This document shows, in pieces, positions 27,717 through 35,029 of a DNA stretch of 64,000 bases; position 1 is the stretch's first letter; every line of letters begins with the position of its first letter. Under the pieces are notes generated by a model. The model ran no database searches. It was not told the DNA's origin and saw only the letters and a program-made list of their open reading frames with translations. The stretch is from positions 868,001 through 932,000 of the forward strand of contig NZ_CP128474.1 in NCBI RefSeq assembly GCF_030369635.1, in the 5' to 3' direction. Made by a program: the position numbers and the translations under genes. Source of the DNA: Microbacterium arborescens (GTDB taxonomy: Bacteria > Actinomycetota > Actinomycetes > Actinomycetales > Microbacteriaceae).

Positions 27717-27769
27717 AAGCTATGGTTCTGACCCAGTACAGTCCAGTTCATGGAACTTCAGTCAGTGAA
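27717..27769. promoter_or_regulatory. lysE promoter and T-N11-A LysG box
   Basis: On the minus strand, TGGACT (27745-27740), 17 bp and TAGCTT (27722-27717) form the lysE promoter. TTCAGTCAGTGAA (27757-27769) is a palindrome with LysR-type T-N11-A symmetry, centred near -53 from the predicted lysE start, the position of an activator site. A second palindrome, AGTTCATGGAACT (27745-27757), touches the -35. Together they suit a LysG activator, inferred by analogy with Corynebacterium. Confidence 0.5.
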
Positions 27770-27781
27770 GCATCGCTGAAG

Positions 27782-28675
27782 ATGCGTGTGCCCGTCGACC
27801 TGGTCGAGACGCTCGCTGTGATCCTCGATGAAGGAAGCCTGGATGCCGCGGCGCGCCGCCTTCACATCACCCCGTCGGCGGTGAGTCAGCGGGTCCGAGC
27901 TCTCGAGCGAATCGCCGGACAGGTGCTGCTCGTGCGGTCGAAGCCGGCACGCGCGACCGAGGCGGCCCACCGCTTCGTGCGCTACGCGCGCCAGCTCGCT
28001 CTGCTCGAACGCGACGCCTTCGACGGCACCGACGAGGGCGTCATGACCGTCCCGCTCGCGGTGAACGCCGACTCACTGGCGACCTGGTTCCTGCCGCCGC
28101 TCGCGCGGGTCGCGTCCGCACGCGATGTCGTGTTCGACCTGCATCGCGACGACCAGGACTTCACGGCCGGTCTGCTCGAGAGCGGAACGGTGATGGGGGC
28201 CGTCACGTCACGTCGCGTGCCCGTAGCGGGATGCCGCGTGTCGGCCCTCGGCGCGCTGCGCTACGAGGCGGTCGCGACCCCCGCTTTCGCGAAGCGATGG
28301 TTCACGGCGGAGGCGGAAGGAGGACCTGACCGCGACGGGCTCGCGTCGGCGCCGGTCGTGGACTTCGACCGACGCGACGAGCTGCAGTCCCGGTGGCTCC
28401 GAAGCGCCGGTGTCGATGTCGACGCACCGCCTCGGCATCGCGTCCCGGCGTCGCAGGACTTCGCGACCGCCGTGCTGCTCGGACTGGGATGGGCGCTGCT
28501 GCCGACGCTGCAGTCGCACACGCACGTGGAAAGGGGCGAGCTGCTCAGGCTCGGCGGTGACGACATCGTCGTGCCGCTGTACTGGCAGCAGTGGAACCTC
28601 GCCTCACCGCTGCTCGACGCGGTGGCCGACGAGGTCGTCGCCGAAGCCCGTCGCGTGCTCGAGCCCGCCGCCTGA
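27782..28675 (+). CDS. lysG: LysR-type regulator of lysE (LysG/ArgP)
   Basis: A 297-residue LysR-family activator. The winged helix-turn-helix is at about residues 5-65 (DEGSLDAAARRLHITPSAVSQRVRALE), and the C-terminal effector domain would bind basic amino acids. I chose ATG 27782 because the HTH then begins at the usual distance; an open frame to 27722 would run across the lysE promoter. It is divergent from lysE with 71 bp between starts. Confidence 0.88.
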   Translation: MRVPVDLVETLAVILDEGSLDAAARRLHITPSAVSQRVRALERIAGQVLLVRSKPARATEAAHRFVRYARQLALLERDAFDGTDEGVMTVPLAVNADSLATWFLPPLARVASARDVVFDLHRDDQDFTAGLLESGTVMGAVTSRRVPVAGCRVSALGALRYEAVATPAFAKRWFTAEAEGGPDRDGLASAPVVDFDRRDELQSRWLRSAGVDVDAPPRHRVPASQDFATAVLLGLGWALLPTLQSHTHVERGELLRLGGDDIVVPLYWQQWNLASPLLDAVADEVVAEARRVLEPAA

Positions 28676-28690
28676 GCCCGCCTCGCCGAC

Positions 28691-28735
28691 GGTCGGTTCG
28701 CCGAGGGTCGGTTCGCCGAGGGTCGGTTCGCCGAG
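28691..28735. repeat. Three perfect 15-bp tandem repeats in a convergent gap
   Basis: GGTCGGTTCGCCGAG occurs three times head to tail with no mismatch, with partial copies at the edges. It lies in the 161-bp gap 28676-28836 between lysG and the oxidoreductase. The rest of the gap holds a GAGAGTGCACCCTCG stretch similar to the palindromic repeats at 33733 and 34917, and two copies of GGATGGCGAGGGG near 28801-28834. I see no gene in it. Confidence 0.8.
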
Positions 28736-28836
28736 AGTGCACCCTCGTCGCGAGAGTGTCGCAATGTCGGTGCGTGGTCGGCGCAACGGTACGTTCTCGG
28801 CGGATGGCGAGGGGGGCGGATGGCGAGGGGGCGGAC

Positions 28837-29865
28837 TCAGCTCTCCGCGACGGTGAGAACGACCTTGCCGCGGGAGTGGCCGCGCTCGACTTCGACGTGG
28901 GCTGCGGCGACCTCGGCCAGATCGTGCACGCTGTCGACGAAGACCTGGACGGCGCCCGAGTCGAGCAGCCGGCCGAGGGTCGCCAGGACGCTGCCGTCGG
29001 GGATCACCTTGTATCCCGTCGCCCGGACGCCCGCCGCCGCGGCGGCCTCGGCGTACCCCGGCCATCCGCCGGTGGGGACCATCACGTACAGGCCCCCTGG
29101 GCGCAGAACCCCGAGCGAGCGGGAGCCGGTGTCGTCGTGCACGTTGCCCACGAGGTCGATGACGACGTCCATCTCGCCGACGACGTCTTCGAAACGCGTC
29201 GTGGCGTAGTCGATCGCGACCGAGGCGCCGAGCTCGCGCAGCCAGGGCAGGTTTCGCTCGGAGCCGGTGGCGGTCACCTGCGCGCCGAAGTAGGCGGCCA
29301 GCTGCACCGCGAAGTGGCCGACCCCACCCGACCCGGCGTGGATCAGCATCCGCTGCCCCTCGTGCGCATGCGCCGTCTCGACCACCAGGCCCCAGGCGGT
29401 GAGCGCGGCGAGGGGCACCCCCGCTGCCTCGACGTGCGAGAGGCTTGCGGGCTTGCGGGCAACCGAGAGCGAGGGGACGACGACGTACTCGGCGTAGCTG
29501 CCGCCGGATCGGGGGAACGGCAGCATGCCGAAGACCTCGGTGCCCGGCTGCAGCTCGTGGGTCTCATATGGACTCGTGACGACGACTCCGCTGAAGTCGA
29601 AGCCGAGGGTGCTCGGCCAGCGGTCGATGAGCCCCGCCACGCCGCGCCCCGCCCGCGTCTTGGTGTCGATCGGATTCACCCCGGCGGCGACGACCCGCAC
29701 GAGCACTTCGCTGAGGGCGGGCGAGGGAACCGGAACCTCCCCGATGCGGAGGACCTCCGGCGCACCCGGTTCGTCGAACACGACCGCGCGCATCGTCTCG
29801 GGCGGCGTCTCGGCCGGCGTGGTCGGCTGGGAGGCGGTTGCTGTGCGCAGCGGCCGGAATCTCAT
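28837..29865 (-). CDS. Zinc-independent quinone-oxidoreductase-like NADP-dependent enzyme
   Basis: A 342-residue medium-chain dehydrogenase/reductase without the structural Zn cysteines. The N-terminal MRAVVFDEPGAPEVLRIGEVPVP block, NPIDTKTRAG near 75 and the cofactor motif HAGSGGVGHFAVQLA near 180 mark the quinone oxidoreductase subgroup. ATG 29865 has AAGGAG 6 bp upstream. A shorter protein starting at the conserved Met, ATG 29793, is an alternative but has no ribosome site. Substrate unknown. A MarR-like half-palindrome lies in its promoter region. Confidence 0.82.
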   Translation of the reverse strand: MRFRPLRTATASQPTTPAETPPETMRAVVFDEPGAPEVLRIGEVPVPSPALSEVLVRVVAAGVNPIDTKTRAGRGVAGLIDRWPSTLGFDFSGVVVTSPYETHELQPGTEVFGMLPFPRSGGSYAEYVVVPSLSVARKPASLSHVEAAGVPLAALTAWGLVVETAHAHEGQRMLIHAGSGGVGHFAVQLAAYFGAQVTATGSERNLPWLRELGASVAIDYATTRFEDVVGEMDVVIDLVGNVHDDTGSRSLGVLRPGGLYVMVPTGGWPGYAEAAAAAGVRATGYKVIPDGSVLATLGRLLDSGAVQVFVDSVHDLAEVAAAHVEVERGHSRGKVVLTVAES

Positions 29866-29913
29866 CCGTCGCTCCTTCCTCACGCCGCCGACGTCGGCGG
29901 CGATGATGCTCGG

Positions 29914-29927
29914 TCGACTTCAGTCAA
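29914..29927. promoter_or_regulatory. Imperfect MarR-like palindrome upstream of the oxidoreductase
   Basis: TCGA-N6-TCAA (29914-29927) differs by one base from the TTGA-N6-TCAA pattern of the three operators at 32351-32412. On the minus strand it contains TTGACT, a good -35 box for the oxidoreductase. A 20-bp palindrome (29883-29902) lies beside it. The gap 29866-30020 holds no gene. Confidence 0.3.
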
Positions 29928-30020
29928 TCGTGACATTGTCTCGACCGTGTTACGGAGCGGTCACCGAGGGGAGAAGCTCGCGTGTGCGCGCGAACGGGCG
30001 CGCGCACACATCGGCGCGGA

Positions 30021-30539
30021 TCAGCCGGGAGCTTCGGATGCCGAGAGGGCGTGGAGCAGGCGGGTGAGCTCGCGGATGTCATCGACGTGCCACGACTCGA
30101 GCGCGGTCAGCAGCGAATTCTCGCGCGGTGCCCGGACGGCGTCGAGTCGGCGGATGCCGTCGGGGGTCGCAGAGAGCAGGCTCGACCGCCCGTCGGCGGG
30201 GTCGGGCGTGCGCTGAACGAGCTGGAGCTCTTCGAGTTCGCGGACCGTACGGCTGATCTGACCCTTGTCGGCGTGCAACGTGTCGGCGAGCGCGGAGAGG
30301 GTGATCTCACCCCGGCGGGTGATCGTCGTGAACACTTTGTAGGCGCCGGGCAGCATGCCGGGGCTCAACCGATCGGCGTTCTCGGCGAACAGACGCCGGA
30401 CGTGCGTGAAGAGTTCGCCGAACTCGAGCTCGAGTGCTCGGACGGCGGCGGTGCGCTCGTCGTCGAAAACCGCCGCCCACGGACCGGGAGTCCCGGGGGC
30501 GGTGCACCCCCGGGACTCGTCGGACTCTCGTGCGGTCAT
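30021..30539 (-). CDS. MarR-family transcriptional regulator
   Basis: A 172-residue MarR-family winged-helix regulator. The central DNA-binding region reads GEITLSALADTLHADKGQISRTVRELEELQLVQRTPDPADGR, with recognition helix and beta wing. It starts 10 bp after the exporter stop, so it is second in the exporter operon. I chose ATG 30539, just downstream of the exporter, with GGGTGA-like sequence upstream; the open frame extends into the exporter gene. Three TTGA-N6-TCAA palindromes on the operon promoter suggest it represses its own operon. Confidence 0.87.
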   Translation of the reverse strand: MTARESDESRGCTAPGTPGPWAAVFDDERTAAVRALELEFGELFTHVRRLFAENADRLSPGMLPGAYKVFTTITRRGEITLSALADTLHADKGQISRTVRELEELQLVQRTPDPADGRSSLLSATPDGIRRLDAVRAPRENSLLTALESWHVDDIRELTRLLHALSASEAPG

Positions 30540-30549
30540 CCCGATCACC

Positions 30550-32259
30550 CTATCGAGCCGAGCGGCGCGTCCCCGCGTCGGCCGGGGCGTCGGAGTCTGC
30601 GGCATCCGTGCGGACGGCGCCGGTCGCGGTGAGCGCGCTCATGCCCTCAGGGACCGACACCGTGGCGAAGTCGGCCTCGCCCGCCTGCAGGCGCTCGGTG
30701 GTGGTCATCGTGGTCAGCGGCTTGTTCGGCAGGAACACGATCGCGATGAGGCTCAGAACCGCGAAGGGCACGGCGATGAGGAACGAGTGCGAGATGCCGG
30801 TGGCGTAGATGTCTTCGAAGACGATCCGCAGCGCCTCGGGCATCGCCGAGACCTGGGGGAGCGTCCCCGACTGGAGCTGCGCGGCCCAGGTCGGAGCCTG
30901 GTCGCCGAGCGACATCAGCGCGGCCTGGATGTCGTCCCTCCGATCGCCGACGAGCGAGGTGACCTGCGAGGCCAGCGCCGCTCCCATGACGGAGACGCCG
31001 ATCGTGCCGCCGAGGCTGCGGAAGAACGTCACCCCCGAGCTCGCGACGCCGATCTCGGTCGGACGCGAGGTGTTCTGCACGACGAGGACGAGGTTCTGCA
31101 TCGTCATGCCGATGCCGGCTCCGAGCATCGCCATGTAGATCGAGACGAGCGTGAAGTCGGTGTCGTAGTGGATCGTGGAGAGCAGGCTGGCCCCGCCGAT
31201 CAGCAGCACGGCGCCGACGATGAGGAACGGCTTCCAGCGTCCGGTGCGCGTGATCAGGGCGCCGACGCCGATCGACGCGACGAGGAGTCCGCCGATCATC
31301 GGGATCGTCATGAGGCCGGCCTCGGTGGGGGTCGCACCGCGAGCGAGCTGCATGTACTGGCTGAGGAACACCGAGGCGCCGAACATCGCGATGCCCGTCG
31401 CGATCGACGCGATCACCGAGAGGGTGAAGGTCAGGTTGCGGAAGAGCGTGAGCGGGACGAGGGGCTCGCGCACCTTGAGCTCGGTGATGACGAAGAGCAC
31501 CGCGCCGATCACGGCGCCGCCGACCATCAGGAGGGTCTCGATGCTCATCCACTCGAACGAGTCGCCCGCGAGGGTCACCCAGATCAGCAGGAGCGAGACC
31601 GATGCCGACAGCAGCACGATGCCGAGGTAGTCGATGCGCGTCTCCTTACGCGCGTGCACCGGGATGTGGAGCGTGCGCTGCACGATCAGCAGGGCGGCGA
31701 CGGCCACGGGCAGAGCGACGAAGAAGTTCCAGCGCCAGCCCCAGGCGTCGGTGATGACGCCGCCGAGCAGCGGGCCGCCGATGGTGGCGACGGCCATCAC
31801 GGCGCCGAAGAGGCCCATGTAGCGACCACGTTCGCGGGGGCTGATGATGTCGGCCATCAGCACCTGGCTGAGGGCGGCGAGACCACCGGCGCCGATGCCC
31901 TGCACGGCCCGGAAGGCGATCAGCATCTCGGGGGTCTGCGAGAAGCCGGCCGCTGCGGTGGCCAGGACGAAGATGACGATCGCGAGCTGGTACAGCACCT
32001 TGCGGTTGGTGAGGTCGGCGAGCTTGCCCCAGATCGGGGTCGAGATCGCGGTCGTCAGAAGGGTCGCGGTGACGACCCAGGTGAACGCGGTCTGCGTGCC
32101 CTCGAGGTCGTGGATGATGACCGGCAGTGACGTGGAGACGACGGTCGAGGCCAGCATCGAGACGAACATGCCGAGCAAGAGCCCGGAGAGGGCTTCGAGC
32201 ACGGCGCGGCGCGACATGCTCTTCCCCTCGGGTTGGTGGGTGGCTGCGGAAGCGGACAT
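30550..32259 (-). CDS. DHA2-family multidrug efflux MFS transporter
   Basis: A 569-residue proton-drug antiporter with about 14 membrane segments, the DHA2 layout of EmrB and QacA. Motif A is visible as GKLADLTNRK near 78, motif C-like GGPLLGGVITDAWGWRW near 158, and RAVQGIGAGGL near 120. AGGAGG precedes ATG 32259. It is transcribed with the MarR gene. Residues after about 520 form a hydrophilic tail. The drug specificity is unknown. Confidence 0.9.
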   Translation of the reverse strand: MSASAATHQPEGKSMSRRAVLEALSGLLLGMFVSMLASTVVSTSLPVIIHDLEGTQTAFTWVVTATLLTTAISTPIWGKLADLTNRKVLYQLAIVIFVLATAAAGFSQTPEMLIAFRAVQGIGAGGLAALSQVLMADIISPRERGRYMGLFGAVMAVATIGGPLLGGVITDAWGWRWNFFVALPVAVAALLIVQRTLHIPVHARKETRIDYLGIVLLSASVSLLLIWVTLAGDSFEWMSIETLLMVGGAVIGAVLFVITELKVREPLVPLTLFRNLTFTLSVIASIATGIAMFGASVFLSQYMQLARGATPTEAGLMTIPMIGGLLVASIGVGALITRTGRWKPFLIVGAVLLIGGASLLSTIHYDTDFTLVSIYMAMLGAGIGMTMQNLVLVVQNTSRPTEIGVASSGVTFFRSLGGTIGVSVMGAALASQVTSLVGDRRDDIQAALMSLGDQAPTWAAQLQSGTLPQVSAMPEALRIVFEDIYATGISHSFLIAVPFAVLSLIAIVFLPNKPLTTMTTTERLQAGEADFATVSVPEGMSALTATGAVRTDAADSDAPADAGTRRSAR

Positions 32260-32350
32260 GGGTCCTCCTGGAAAGTCGGACGGACGCGGCTGCGCTGGCG
32301 CGGATCGTCGGCGGGACGGGTACTTCGGTAGCCGCGAAGCGGCATAACTG

Positions 32351-32412
32351 GTTGACGAAAGTCAACCGTTGAGATCGGTCAACTATATGTTCAATCGTTG
32401 AGTTACGTCAAC
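32351..32412 (-). promoter_or_regulatory. Exporter promoter with three GTTGA-N6-TCAAC operators
   Basis: Three palindromes of the form GTTGA-N6-TCAAC lie at 32351-32366, 32368-32383 and 32397-32412. On the minus strand TTGACG (32411-32406), 18 bp and TATAGT (32387-32382) form a near-consensus promoter. Site 3 covers the -35, site 2 covers the -10 to start, and site 1 lies just downstream. This is a classic MarR-type repression layout. The region also precedes the divergent gene at 32451. Confidence 0.75.
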
Positions 32413-32450
32413 TATTCCCGGAGGTGCTCCGCCGCGACGAGGATGGGGGG

Positions 32451-32963
32451 ATGTTCAGTGTGGAGGCGCTTCCCGATGCGGGGATCGACGGGAGCGTGCG
32501 GGCCGATTGGCAGCGGCTCATCGACGCCGCGCTGCCCAGCGCCGGGCGGCATCCCTCGGAATCGAACCGCCCCCATGTGACCCTCGCGGTGCGGGACGGC
32601 CTGTCGACGGATGCCGCGAGCGAGCTCGCACGCCTCGGCAGCGCGCTGCCGCTGGAGTGCCGGCTCGGTGGCGCGGTGGTCTTCGCGGCGGGGGAGAGGT
32701 TCGTCCTGGCCCGGCCCCTCATCATGACCGCCGCGCTGCTGAGGTTCCACACCCGCATCGTCGATCTCATCGGACCGCCGCCGGCGCGCTACGCCGTCAC
32801 GGCAACCGACCGATGGACACCGCACATCACCCTGGCGCGCCGGATGACGGGGGAGCAGGTCGGACGGGCGCTCGCCGTCGTCGGCGCGGCCGCTGTCGAC
32901 GGTGAACTGACGGGTCTCCGCCTGTGGGATGCCGAGGCCAAGGTCGTCACACCACTGGGGTGA
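32451..32963 (+). CDS. 2'-5' RNA ligase/cyclic phosphodiesterase-like protein
   Basis: A 170-residue protein of the 2H phosphoesterase superfamily. The two signature HxT motifs are PHVTLAV near residue 42 and PHITLAR near 124. Family members process 2'-3' or 2'-5' phosphodiester bonds in RNA, but cellular substrates are mostly unknown. GGGGGG precedes ATG 32451; GTG 32424 is an alternative with no usable ribosome site. It is divergent from the exporter operon and could be affected by the same operators. Confidence 0.78.
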   Translation: MFSVEALPDAGIDGSVRADWQRLIDAALPSAGRHPSESNRPHVTLAVRDGLSTDAASELARLGSALPLECRLGGAVVFAAGERFVLARPLIMTAALLRFHTRIVDLIGPPPARYAVTATDRWTPHITLARRMTGEQVGRALAVVGAAAVDGELTGLRLWDAEAKVVTPLG

Positions 32964-32989
32964 TCGCCCCGCTCATGGCGAGCGAGCGG

Positions 32990-33649
32990 TCAGTCGCTGA
33001 GGGCGAGGGCCCGGAAGGGTTCACGCGGACGCGTCGCGACGATCCGGGGCGCTTCCGCTGCGCGCCGCTGCATCGTGCGGCGGTACAGCTCGTCGATGAG
33101 GTCGGTCGCGAGGTTCACGAGTGATCGGATCTCGCGCTCGTCGCGGTCGACCCAGGCGCATCGCGGCTCGTCGTCGATAGGAACGAAGTCGTCGTGCTGC
33201 TCCCACACCACGAGGGTGCGCTCGGCGCCGAGGACGTGCTGCTGCCACCACACCTGACGCAGGTAGGTGCGGGGGATCGAGCGCCAGCTCTTATTCGTGG
33301 TCTTGATCTCGGCGAGGGTCACGCGACCGTCGGCGTCGACCATCACGCCGTCCGGAGTGGCGAGGTGACGCTTCTCGACCACGGCGTGGAAGAGTGCGGA
33401 CGAGGGCTGGATGCCGTGCGTCGCGGCGACCCAGGCGGCGATCTCCGGCTCGCGGCGACGGCCATGGTCGGTGTACGCGTTGCCCGAGAACCCCGAGCCC
33501 ATGAGCTTGGCATCGGCGGCGCGCGCGATCGCCTTCGGGCTCGTCAACGCCGCGACATCCGTGGCCGTGATGCCTCGCGAGCGAGCCCGGATCCACGCCA
33601 CACGGTCGCGCGAGTCCGCGACGATGCGACCGGCGAGTTCGGGTGACAC
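32990..33649 (-). CDS. YqaJ-like viral recombinase/exonuclease domain protein
   Basis: A protein of about 219 residues with the YqaJ fold, a PD-(D/E)XK nuclease related to phage lambda exonuclease. RSRGITATDVAAL near 25, GRRREPEIAAWV near 60, the Asp in ATPDGVMVD and the ExK motif in LAEIKTTNKSW near 115 form the active site. GTG 33649 with AAGG upstream is the chosen start; the frame is open further up through a repeat region. In phages this domain acts in recombination with a RecT-like annealing protein, but no such gene or other phage gene is nearby, so it is an orphan. Confidence 0.75.
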   Translation of the reverse strand: MSPELAGRIVADSRDRVAWIRARSRGITATDVAALTSPKAIARAADAKLMGSGFSGNAYTDHGRRREPEIAAWVAATHGIQPSSALFHAVVEKRHLATPDGVMVDADGRVTLAEIKTTNKSWRSIPRTYLRQVWWQQHVLGAERTLVVWEQHDDFVPIDDEPRCAWVDRDEREIRSLVNLATDLIDELYRRTMQRRAAEAPRIVATRPREPFRALALSD

Positions 33650-33732
33650 GCCCTCGACCTTAACCCGGGTCGCCCTCACTCCCGGCCTTGCTCCCGGCGT
33701 GCCCCGCGCCGCGGCGCGCCGCGCGCGGAGCT

Positions 33733-33810
33733 CGAGTGCACGGCATCTCGCCCGGTGCACGGTCTCGGTGCAAGGCTGCCTCGTTCGCTCGGCGGCAAGC
33801 CGTGCACTCG
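33733..33810. repeat. Palindromic intergenic repeat, copy A
   Basis: CGAGTGCACGG (33733-33743) is repeated inverted as CCGTGCACTCG (33800-33810), with further GGTGCA elements between. Copy B at 34917-34975 has the same outer arms. The two copies lie on both sides of the gene at 33821-34804. The gap 33650-33820 holds no likely gene. Confidence 0.7.
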
Positions 33811-33820
33811 GCGGCACTCC

Positions 33821-34804
33821 TCACGCTCGGGCGTGGATGCCGAAATCCCGGAGGCGGGCGGCGAGAGCGGCAGGGGACGTGACGTGGCGGGCTTCCCAGC
33901 GAACCAGGCGGCGTCCGGTCGTGCCCCGGATCCAGTCTTCGCGGCGCTTCTCGTCGAGGGCGATCTGTTCAGCGGGGCGGCCAGCGCGAAGATCCGTGTC
34001 GAGATACGTGCCGGCTCCGTCGCACTCGCCCCACGCTTCGGCGTCGTCGAGGCCGAAGTCGACGCGGTACCAGCCCGAGCCGCGCGGACCGGCGATGGGC
34101 ACCTGGATACGGATCGAGCGGAAGCCGAGCTGGTGCAACCGGAACCGGCTGACGCTCTCGAGTGTCGACTCCGCCCGGCCATCGGCGAAGCCGGTCACCC
34201 ACCGGGCTCGCCGGATGCCTCGTGCCGCCCCCGCTCGGGCGATCCGAGCGGCCATCGCGTTCCGCCAGTCGTCGGGGTCACCTCCCGTGCGATCGAACCA
34301 GATGCGATCCGCTCGGTCGGCCATCACGAGCGCCGCTTCGGGAGTCATCGTGCGCGCGACGTCGAAGATCGTGCGGGCGAGGGAGGTGCAGCGGATGCCG
34401 TTCACCTCGACGATGTCATGCGCATCGAGAGGCGTGCAGTGGCGGAATGCATCGGGGCCGCTGGAGACCCGGGCGCCCGGGTCCGTCGTGAGGTGGACGC
34501 GGGCCGGTCGGACGCGATAGAGGTCGAGGCCGTGCAGGACCCCGGCGGACTCGTGTGACACGACGGCTTCGCCGCGCACGTCATGGGCCACCGAGATCAC
34601 GTGGAGCAGATGCGCGTCTTCGGCGTAGAGCTCGTCGAACGCGGGGCGGTCGACGTACCAGCCGCGTCGCACGTGAACCCGGATGCCGTCGCGGACGGAA
34701 CGGGCGATCGAGCGTTCGCTCTCGCCTGCCTCGAGCAGGTCGCGACGGCGGTGGAGCAATGCCCGCACCTCATCCGGTCCTCGTCGTCTGCGCATCCCGC
34801 CCAT
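33821..34804 (-). CDS. AbiEi-like/DUF559-like nuclease-fold protein
   Basis: A 327-residue protein with an N-terminal winged-helix-like region of the AbiEi antitoxin type (RSVRDGIRVHVRRGWYV near 35) and a C-terminal DUF559-like PD-(D/E)XK region: the Asp in YRVDFGLDD, Glu in GECDG, Lys in LDEKRRED, then a VRW strand. AbiEi proteins are antitoxins of type IV toxin-antitoxin systems, but no AbiEii-type nucleotidyltransferase toxin is adjacent, so it is probably one of the common orphan copies. ATG 34804 is preceded by GGGGTGA within long G-runs; ATG 34795 is also possible. Palindromic repeats flank it. Confidence 0.72.
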   Translation of the reverse strand: MGGMRRRRGPDEVRALLHRRRDLLEAGESERSIARSVRDGIRVHVRRGWYVDRPAFDELYAEDAHLLHVISVAHDVRGEAVVSHESAGVLHGLDLYRVRPARVHLTTDPGARVSSGPDAFRHCTPLDAHDIVEVNGIRCTSLARTIFDVARTMTPEAALVMADRADRIWFDRTGGDPDDWRNAMAARIARAGAARGIRRARWVTGFADGRAESTLESVSRFRLHQLGFRSIRIQVPIAGPRGSGWYRVDFGLDDAEAWGECDGAGTYLDTDLRAGRPAEQIALDEKRREDWIRGTTGRRLVRWEARHVTSPAALAARLRDFGIHARA

Positions 34805-34808
34805 GCTC

Positions 34809-34876
34809 ACCCCCCACCCCCCATCACCCCCATTCCCCCCACCCATGTGTGGACACCCCCACCCCACCCCCACATG
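34809..34876 (-). other. G-run tract upstream of the AbiEi-like gene
   Basis: The plus strand carries many runs of 4-7 C, so the minus strand, the coding strand of the gene ending at 34804, carries repeated G4-G7 runs directly before its start codon. This can form G-quadruplex DNA or RNA. It is the left part of the 431-bp gap 34805-35235. Confidence 0.7.
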
Positions 34877-34916
34877 TGCAGAACTCGCCGCCGGCGCCGA
34901 GCGAACGAGCTCGCGT

Positions 34917-34975
34917 CGAGTGCACGGGCACCCTGCGTAGCGGTGCCGTGCAGTGGGCGGGATGCCGTGCACTCG
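34917..34975. repeat. Palindromic intergenic repeat, copy B
   Basis: CGAGTGCACGG (34917-34927) and CCGTGCACTCG (34965-34975) form the outer arms, and GGCACC (34927-34932) and GGTGCC (34942-34947) an inner stem. The outer arms match copy A at 33733-33810 exactly. A GAGCTCG stretch precedes both copies. Confidence 0.7.
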
Positions 34976-34980
34976 GCGCT

Positions 34981-35023
34981 GGGGGTGGGGGATTTGGGGG
35001 ATGGGGGGATGGGGGGGTACGCT
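34981..35023 (+). promoter_or_regulatory. rplJ: G-quadruplex-prone promoter of rplJ-rplL
   Basis: Seven runs of 4-7 G occupy 34981-35017 on the plus strand. TACGCT (35018-35023) is a good -10 and TTGGGG (34994-34999) a possible -35 with 18-bp spacing, so the G-runs form the promoter spacer itself. Transcription would start near 35030, at the beginning of the L10-type leader. Confidence 0.55.
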
Positions 35024-35029
35024 GGGCTC

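Noticed and set aside
28691..28735. CRISPR array
   Set aside because: The 15-bp units are contiguous with no spacers, and no cas genes are present.
33821..34804. Complete AbiE toxin-antitoxin system
   Set aside because: The AbiEi-like gene has no adjacent AbiEii nucleotidyltransferase on either strand, so a functional type IV pair is not supported.
32990..34804. Prophage or genomic island
   Set aside because: Apart from the YqaJ domain there are no integrase, structural, packaging or att-site signals, and base composition looks like the rest of the window.
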